Assembly (NCBI RefSeq): GCF_964340395.1 | Contig: NC_135559.1 | Coordinates: 19,335,650 to 19,345,649, forward strand | Reading direction: 5' to 3' | DNA from: Glandiceps talaboti | Taxonomy: Eukaryota; Hemichordata; Enteropneusta; Spengelidae | Length of the DNA: 10,000 bases | Shown here: piece after piece, positions 1 through 6,600 of the stretch | Layout of the letters: each line of letters starts with the position of its first letter | How positions within the stretch are numbered: the stretch's first letter is position 1 | Position numbers and translations under genes: made by a program | Notes under the pieces: generated by a model | Databases searched by the model: none | Seen by the model: only the letters and a program-made list of their open reading frames with translations | Told to the model about the DNA's origin: nothing

Positions 1-609
1 CAAGTTTGAAGGATTTATGAAATAAATAGTTGGTAAATTTGACTCAGTAAATAATGACATGAAGTTTTCCAAGTTTCCCTTTTCGTCTCTAAGGTAGAGT
101 GGAAATGGGGTTACAGGAGATGAAAATCATTAGGCAACGGTGTCTGAGTAAAACTTGAAATTGGAATATGCGTCATTATGGAAAATTTGGCTTAACCTCG
201 AAATGATCAATATACAATTATCTATATAAGAAGAAAAAAAATTACGTCCAACATCCATTCTTATTGTGAAATGATTGTTAATGTTAGAAATCCTGAAGTA
301 CTTTTGATAAGAAACTGTGTCCAGAGTCTTAACTAAATCGACAGCGTGTGGCAAGACCGAATCAAAGGACTCTATTGTATGATAAGTTTCGAACTTCTGT
401 AAATATGTCTAGAATAAAACGTAGTTCAACTAATTCAACCATCGGTAAAGTTGGCGAAAACAGATTGGAGAAAACAGTCGATGACTTAGCGAAGACAGTG
501 ACGTTGGCTGAAAGGATTCTGCGTATGAGTGTGTTTGCAGAACGCTAACTGTTGGTTCTGTCGGATCGTTTCTTCTCAATGCCGCTTTCCGATGTCCCAA
601 CGTAACGTA
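1..609. other. 3' UTR / 3' flank of the calmodulin-like gene
   Basis: This follows the stop codon on the minus strand. I found no canonical AATAAA in that orientation. The nearest variants are AATAAG (complement of 260-265) and CATAAA (complement of 14-19), so the transcript end is unknown. Two short frames here (minus 130-354, plus 348-548) show no recognisable domain. Confidence 0.5.
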
Positions 610-653
610 TTACAACTCGCCGTATATCTTTGGCAGCACCATTGCTTTAAATT
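610..653 (-). CDS. Coding exon 5, 44 nt: C-terminal tail and stop
   Basis: The acceptor CTATACTTTTCAG precedes AATTTAAAGCA. Joined to exon 4 (GAA G|AA TTT) it gives EEF, restoring the invariant Glu at position 12 of loop 4 and the following Phe. The tail then reads [12 protein letters not shown] and TAA (612-610). Calmodulin genes also have a last intron at this codon in phase 1. The tail is five residues longer than calmodulin's and differs in sequence, so the exon rests on splice signals, phase and the restored Glu-Phe. Confidence 0.82.
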
Positions 654-3600
654 CTGAAAAGTATAGAAAAGATAAGTGTGTATGATGATGGTAAAACTTG
701 ATATCACCATGTTACATGTATGTAAACTATCTCCTCACCTCAGGACCCCTATGTTTCCTCAAGTGTTCATAGTAACGAACACATGCACTATAAAATGTTG
801 TACCATCACCACCACCACCACCACCACCACTACCACCACCACCAATATAAACACCAACCACCGCCACCATCACCACCAACACCACCACCACCATGACCAA
901 TACAAACACCACCATGACAACCACCACCACCACCACCACCAATACAAACACTACCAATACAAACACCACCATGACCACCACCACCACCACCACCACCACC
1001 ACCACCACCACCATTAACATCATTAGTATCCATGGTGACTAACTGGTTATGGTAGTCTAATACCATGTTTATCAACTATGTATGCAATAATAATAGAGCC
1101 TTGAGCAACGACGTATTTGTTCACAAACCTTCAAAATCGATTTCACCATTGCCATCAGCATCAGCTGCTCGAACCATTTGATCTATCTCAGCATCCGTCA
1201 AGTCTTCACCAAGGTTCCTTATCACACCTCGAAGTTCAGCGTAGGAAATCGAACCACCATTATCTTTGTCAAAAACCTGGAAGGCTTCTTTGAGTTCATC
1301 ATCGTCTGCTTCCTTCAATTTCTTTGCCATGACGGTGAGGAACTCAGGGAAGTCAATAGTACCATTTCCTGAACGAGAAATAACGTCCTGTCAGACTCAG
1401 GTATAACTAAGGATCCATTTAAAATGTTATTCCTATATACACGTGGCCAACGTCACCCTGATATTTTAGTCTAATAGTTTTCTTCTTTAAATTTGCATAT
1501 AACCTTCCAGTGACAAATTTAGAATGATGTTTAATGTTGTCGATATAAAATTTCATTATTTCCTCTGGGGGTCTCTCACTTGAATGATCAGTTCATGTCA
1601 TCACTGAAGCATTGGCGGTTTTTAATACGTTTGCATAAACGTTGTTCTTTTGTTCAACAGTATTTTGCAACTAATAACAACATGCATGTATACTAATTTT
1701 TATCATTGATCGTTTTCAGAGTTAGACAACAGTGAGAAATGACCCGCCATATTATGTTCGTGGTACCAACAATCGGGACAGTGCAAACCCAAGTAAATAC
1801 TGACAACTGCTTTTCATCTTCCCCCTGCCTAATGCCACACGGATGAGAACAACACATTATAAGCCCCTTTTCCAATCAAAGGAACATAAAATCAATGGTA
1901 TATTCTGCGTTGCTTTCACTACTTTCACAATGAATAGCGAGGACAAATAATAGAAATCGGGGTGTGTCGAGGTACTTGCATTGAATTGTCTGGTACCAAT
2001 TTATAAACAGTCACAAACACGTCAAACAAATGTACAATAAATGAATTTCATCAATTCAAACAGAGTCTTCCACTACTCATTTCTCATGCACACATTCATT
2101 GTTCGGTTCAACTTGTTTGTATCTTCAACGACAATGGAATGAAAGACGAACTATGAGTTGTAAGGTTTTGTGATGAGACTGAATGCACCATGTCGGTGTC
2201 AATGATAGTTGAGGTGAGGATGTTTACCTGATCGTGTGCCTGACGTGAGCAATGTAAAAAAAATACAAAATGAAAGAATGGCGTGAAAGGGATGATGAGT
2301 GTTTCATTTGAGTTGTCATACTTAAAACTGAAAATCTGCTGTCAAAAACTGTAAACGTATCAAATTTTGTTTTATGCTTTGAGTACATTTATCATTGCAA
2401 GGTTCTTATTTGGGAAAAGAATGATCCTCCTATGACCTTGACAGTGACCTTGACCTTCTTCGAGGTTAATATGCCAGCATTTGGTGATGATCGCTAATCC
2501 GTAATGCCGGGAGTGGCTGATGTCTGTTGAAGTTAACATAGTCAGTGAAAACGTGGTTTGATCATAGGAGCTCATGTTGATAACACGTTTATCTTCTATT
2601 CATCTCTTAAAGCAATATTTGACTGTTTTAACTGATTCATTGTAGGATCTAGGAATATTTGATGTCACGGTCTTAAATACATATTTCTGCTATATAGTGT
2701 TAGTAACCCGGGTTAATGTAAATAATCAGTTTTAGTTGTGATTGTGATTGTGAATTTGATTGTGGAATTATTATTGTGTATGTACATATTCTTGCTTGAG
2801 AGGGGATGAGGGGAGGGGGGGGGGTAACAGAAGAGAAGCGAAGAGACGAGTTGAATATAGAGAAGAGAAGAGATGAGATGAGATGAGATGTGAAGAGAAG
2901 AGAAGAGAAGAGAAGAGAAGAGAAGAGAAGAGAAGAAGAGAAGAGAAGAGAAGAGATGAGAAGAGAAGAGAAGAGAAGAGAAGAGAAGAGAAGAGAAGAG
3001 AAGAGAACAGAAGAGAACAGAAGAGGAGAGGAGAGGAGAGAAGAGAAGAGAAGAGAAGAGAAGAGAAGAGAAGAGGAGAGGAGAGGAGAGGAGAGGAGAG
3101 GAGGGGAGAGGAGAGAAGAGAAGAGAAGAAGAGAAGGGATCTGAGAAGAGAGAAAAGCGTTTGACAAGGTAAGACAGGACAAGAACAAAAAAGAAATAAA
3201 AGATAATATAGGATAAGTCAGAGAACGAAGATAGGGAGAAAAGGATAGAGATAAGAAAATGTTAGGATAGATTGTTAATAGATATCACACAGTGGACGAC
3301 GGCCGGGAATTGAGGACGGAAATAGAGACGACTAAACTAAAATGGGAAACGAAGTGAAATGGAGAAGGGAAGAATGAGTAGTGTAAAGAACAAATGTAAC
3401 ACTGGAAGCCACACATACTCAAAAAAACAACGGAGAGAAAAGAAAACGGGGAAATAAAGACCGGGACTGGTTTAAGGAGAGTAACCTTTCTATGCACAGA
3501 ATGTATATCAAAGACCATGGCATACAAGTGCAACAGTCGACTCTAGATAATAAAATAATTATAACAACAAGTGACTTGATAAGTGCCTACCTTTAGTTGA

Positions 3601-6600
3601 CGAACGAAGATTGCCATACGTGTGTGCTATGTGTGATAAGATAAATAGTGAGTATATGTGCAAATAATACATATAATACAAAAAAACTGATCATTGACCA
3701 CATTACAACAAAGCAAACCACTATAACTACGTGGAAAATGATAATATAACTTAAATTAGTAAGCTGTAAGTGCGGTATCTGAGTTTATCTTGTGAGTGCG
3801 GTGTCCGATTCTTACGTGCGGTGTCCGAGTCTATCTTGTAAGTGCGATGCTTGAGTCTGTATTTTAATCTATGATAAACTACGTGCTATTAATAACATGT
3901 TACGTTGCATAGAGATTACAAAACACGTCTAAGTTTGTACAAAACACACATGGCAGGTTTAGCTAGACACACGGTACTAGCAGAGGTTTGGGGTCTAGGG
4001 TTAAACGTAGGGAAACTAATGGAGCATAGGAGCCTACCAAACATTCTAGGGGATCTTTTATGCTTAGTGATATTACAATTTCCAGGTTGCTAACACAGTA
4101 CAGGAGTCTATATAGGACCCTCTAGCAGAACTCGAGGCTTAGAACTGTCACACTTCTTAGGCAGCTAACGGACTACAACAGAAGTCTACAAAAACATTCT
4201 ATGAGAGCCTTTAGGCTTAGGGGTATTACAATCCTAAGGTAGCTAACATATAGTACTTGAGAGTCTATACAGGACCCTGTAGGAGAACTTTGAGGCTTAG
4301 TGCTATCTTACTAAGGAAATTAACAGAGTACAGAAGTCTATAGGAAGTTCTAGGAAAGGATTGATGTCTTGGGTTATCTTACAAACTAAAAACGTCCAAA
4401 AATAAATACGACATTCCAGAAGATGCCTGGGGCATGTATAATTCTGTCTACAATTCTAAGCCTAAGTAACTAACTACATGAGTCTACACGACATTCTAAA
4501 AGAGCTTTGAGATCTGGGGCTATCTTTCGATTATAAACTAACATAGGGCACAGGAGGTTATAGGACATTATAGGAGAGGGAACATAGCAGTCTACAGGAC
4601 CTTTTAGAGGTGTAAGAACTATCTTACCATCCTCGTCCACGGCATCCATCATATCCTGGAGATCCTGCGCTGTAGCACTCATACCTAGTGCATTGACAAC
4701 AAAACCAAGCTCGGTAACAGTGATGTGACCGTCACCATCTTTGTCAAACCAGGAAAACGCCTCCTTGAATTCTAAAAGACATTTGGTAAATAGTATCACC
4801 TACATCCTAGACTCGTAAGTCTTCAGAACAAGGTTAGAATAAATAACTGAACATTTTCTCGACTTAAGAATATCAAATATCAACCAATAACTAGTCATGC
4901 ATGATTCTTAGCTAGGACTATGCTGCACAAATGTTAGAAGAAAAACACAATCTGGCTAAGTGATTCGCTAGCAATATTAGTTCTATGTTGAGATTAAATC
5001 GCACTCTTTGCTGACCTTTTATTATACCGACATTTTTGTTTCTTTGATAAGATGAATTAACATGTTCATAAAATTCGATAAAAGGGGACGGGGAACAACT
5101 CTAAATTTTTACATGCCAAATAATTATGACAATGTACTTCAGATTATCTTGCCATGTATTAAGTGTTATATAGACACGTCCCCGTTATTTAATGATTCAG
5201 TAAGCTTTATTTAATGTATACCAAACCAATTAAGTTACGTACACACGTAACAACTGTCTGCATTTCAAGATACCATTTATTTTCACAAACACTAGCCATA
5301 CGTTTTGCTGCGAAATGTTTTAACCATACTTTTGTACGTTAATAAACAATTTAACCCTAAAAATACATTACCATACGTCCTTGATAAAGTTAACGTCTTG
5401 CCTTGAAACTTGTGACATCACGTGGCACTTTTCTCATAAAGTGTAAACATTTCATGAAAAACGTGCTACAGAAAATATTTCGTACAAGGACAAATTGTCA
5501 ACGATTTATCTTCTTACCCACACCCACTCCCAAATATTCATATATTGAAATTGATGATCACGTGGTCGTTGTTCCCTGTGTATGTCACAATGTGTAGTGC
5601 AAAATCAAAACAAAAAATGACGTCACCTTTGACGTTTGTACTTACCGGCAATATGGTCTTCGGTTAGTTGGTTTGCCTGAAAAGAACAACGGAAAATACA
5701 ACACTCCATAAACTTATAGTATCAATTTAAACGGGAGTGGTAATGAGCAAGTACGTCATTTTTGCTATTGAAAGTCAATCATCCGTGAAATTGTTATATT
5801 TTATCTTCTTTCATCAAAGCCCTGACGACAAATGTGAAGACAATAACCTGTATGGTGACCTCCTGGTAGTGCCTCAGGCATAGCACTCACTGTATCAACC
5901 ATTACATAGCAGTATTGGATGTCTTAATTTGCTGGGGTTTTTTCATGAAAGTTTTACTTATTGTGAAAGGTGGATTCACTGGTTTAAAATGTCAATGATA
6001 CGTAATTTTGACGTTACTTTGTGCTGTATTCACAAAATATTTCTGGCGCAGGCAAAATAAACAAAATCAAACCTATAAGTTATCAATGGCAACCGTACTT
6101 TCCAGTGACTTACGTATCAAACTCGATTCAAGCGTACTGGCTTGACAGTATAACCCAGAGACTTGGATATCTGACTTGACATACTGGCTTGACAGTATAG
6201 CCCAGGGACCTGGGTATCTGACTTGAAGTTCTGACTTGACAGTATAGCCTAGAGACTTGGCTATCTGACTTGATATACTGGCTTGACAGTATAGCCCAGA
6301 GGCTTGGCTATCTGACTTGACATACTGGTTTGACAGTATAGCCCAGAGACTTGGCTATCTGACTTGACATACTGGCTTGACAGTATAGCTCAGAGACTTG
6401 GCTATCTGACTTGACATACTGGCTTGACAGTTTAGCCCAGAGACTTGGCTATCTGACTTGACAGTATGGCCTAGAGACTTGGCTATCTGACTTGACTAGC
6501 TTGTCTTTCCCATATTCAAGCCAGAAAGCCAAATCTCTGGGCTACACAATACTTTATACTTTTGAAATTTGAAATGTTGGAGTCATGAATTCTTATTTCA

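Larger units (their letters stand above)
1369..4627 (-). other. Intron 3 (3259 nt)
   Basis: Donor GTAAGA (4627-4622), acceptor CAG ending at 1369. It contains the purine array, the 23-28 bp array and the degenerate array listed separately. From 1400 to 2800 I see only unique AT-rich sequence apart from a TGACCTTGA pair near 2433-2457. From 3140 to 3540 the plus strand stays strongly purine-biased, as decayed purine repeat would. Confidence 0.9.

Noticed and set aside
348-548. 66-residue plus-strand frame starting MARPNQRTLLYDKF
   Set aside because: It has a protein-like mix of residues but no recognisable domain, no splice or promoter context, and is short enough for chance.
676-1023. His-rich plus-strand frame and Val/Gly-rich minus-strand frames
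   Set aside because: They are translations of the ACC/GGT microsatellite inside intron 4; nothing outside the repeat resembles a protein.
2700-3188. Ser/Leu-rich and Arg/Glu-rich frames
   Set aside because: They come from the purine pentanucleotide array, which is open in several frames at once because it lacks stops.
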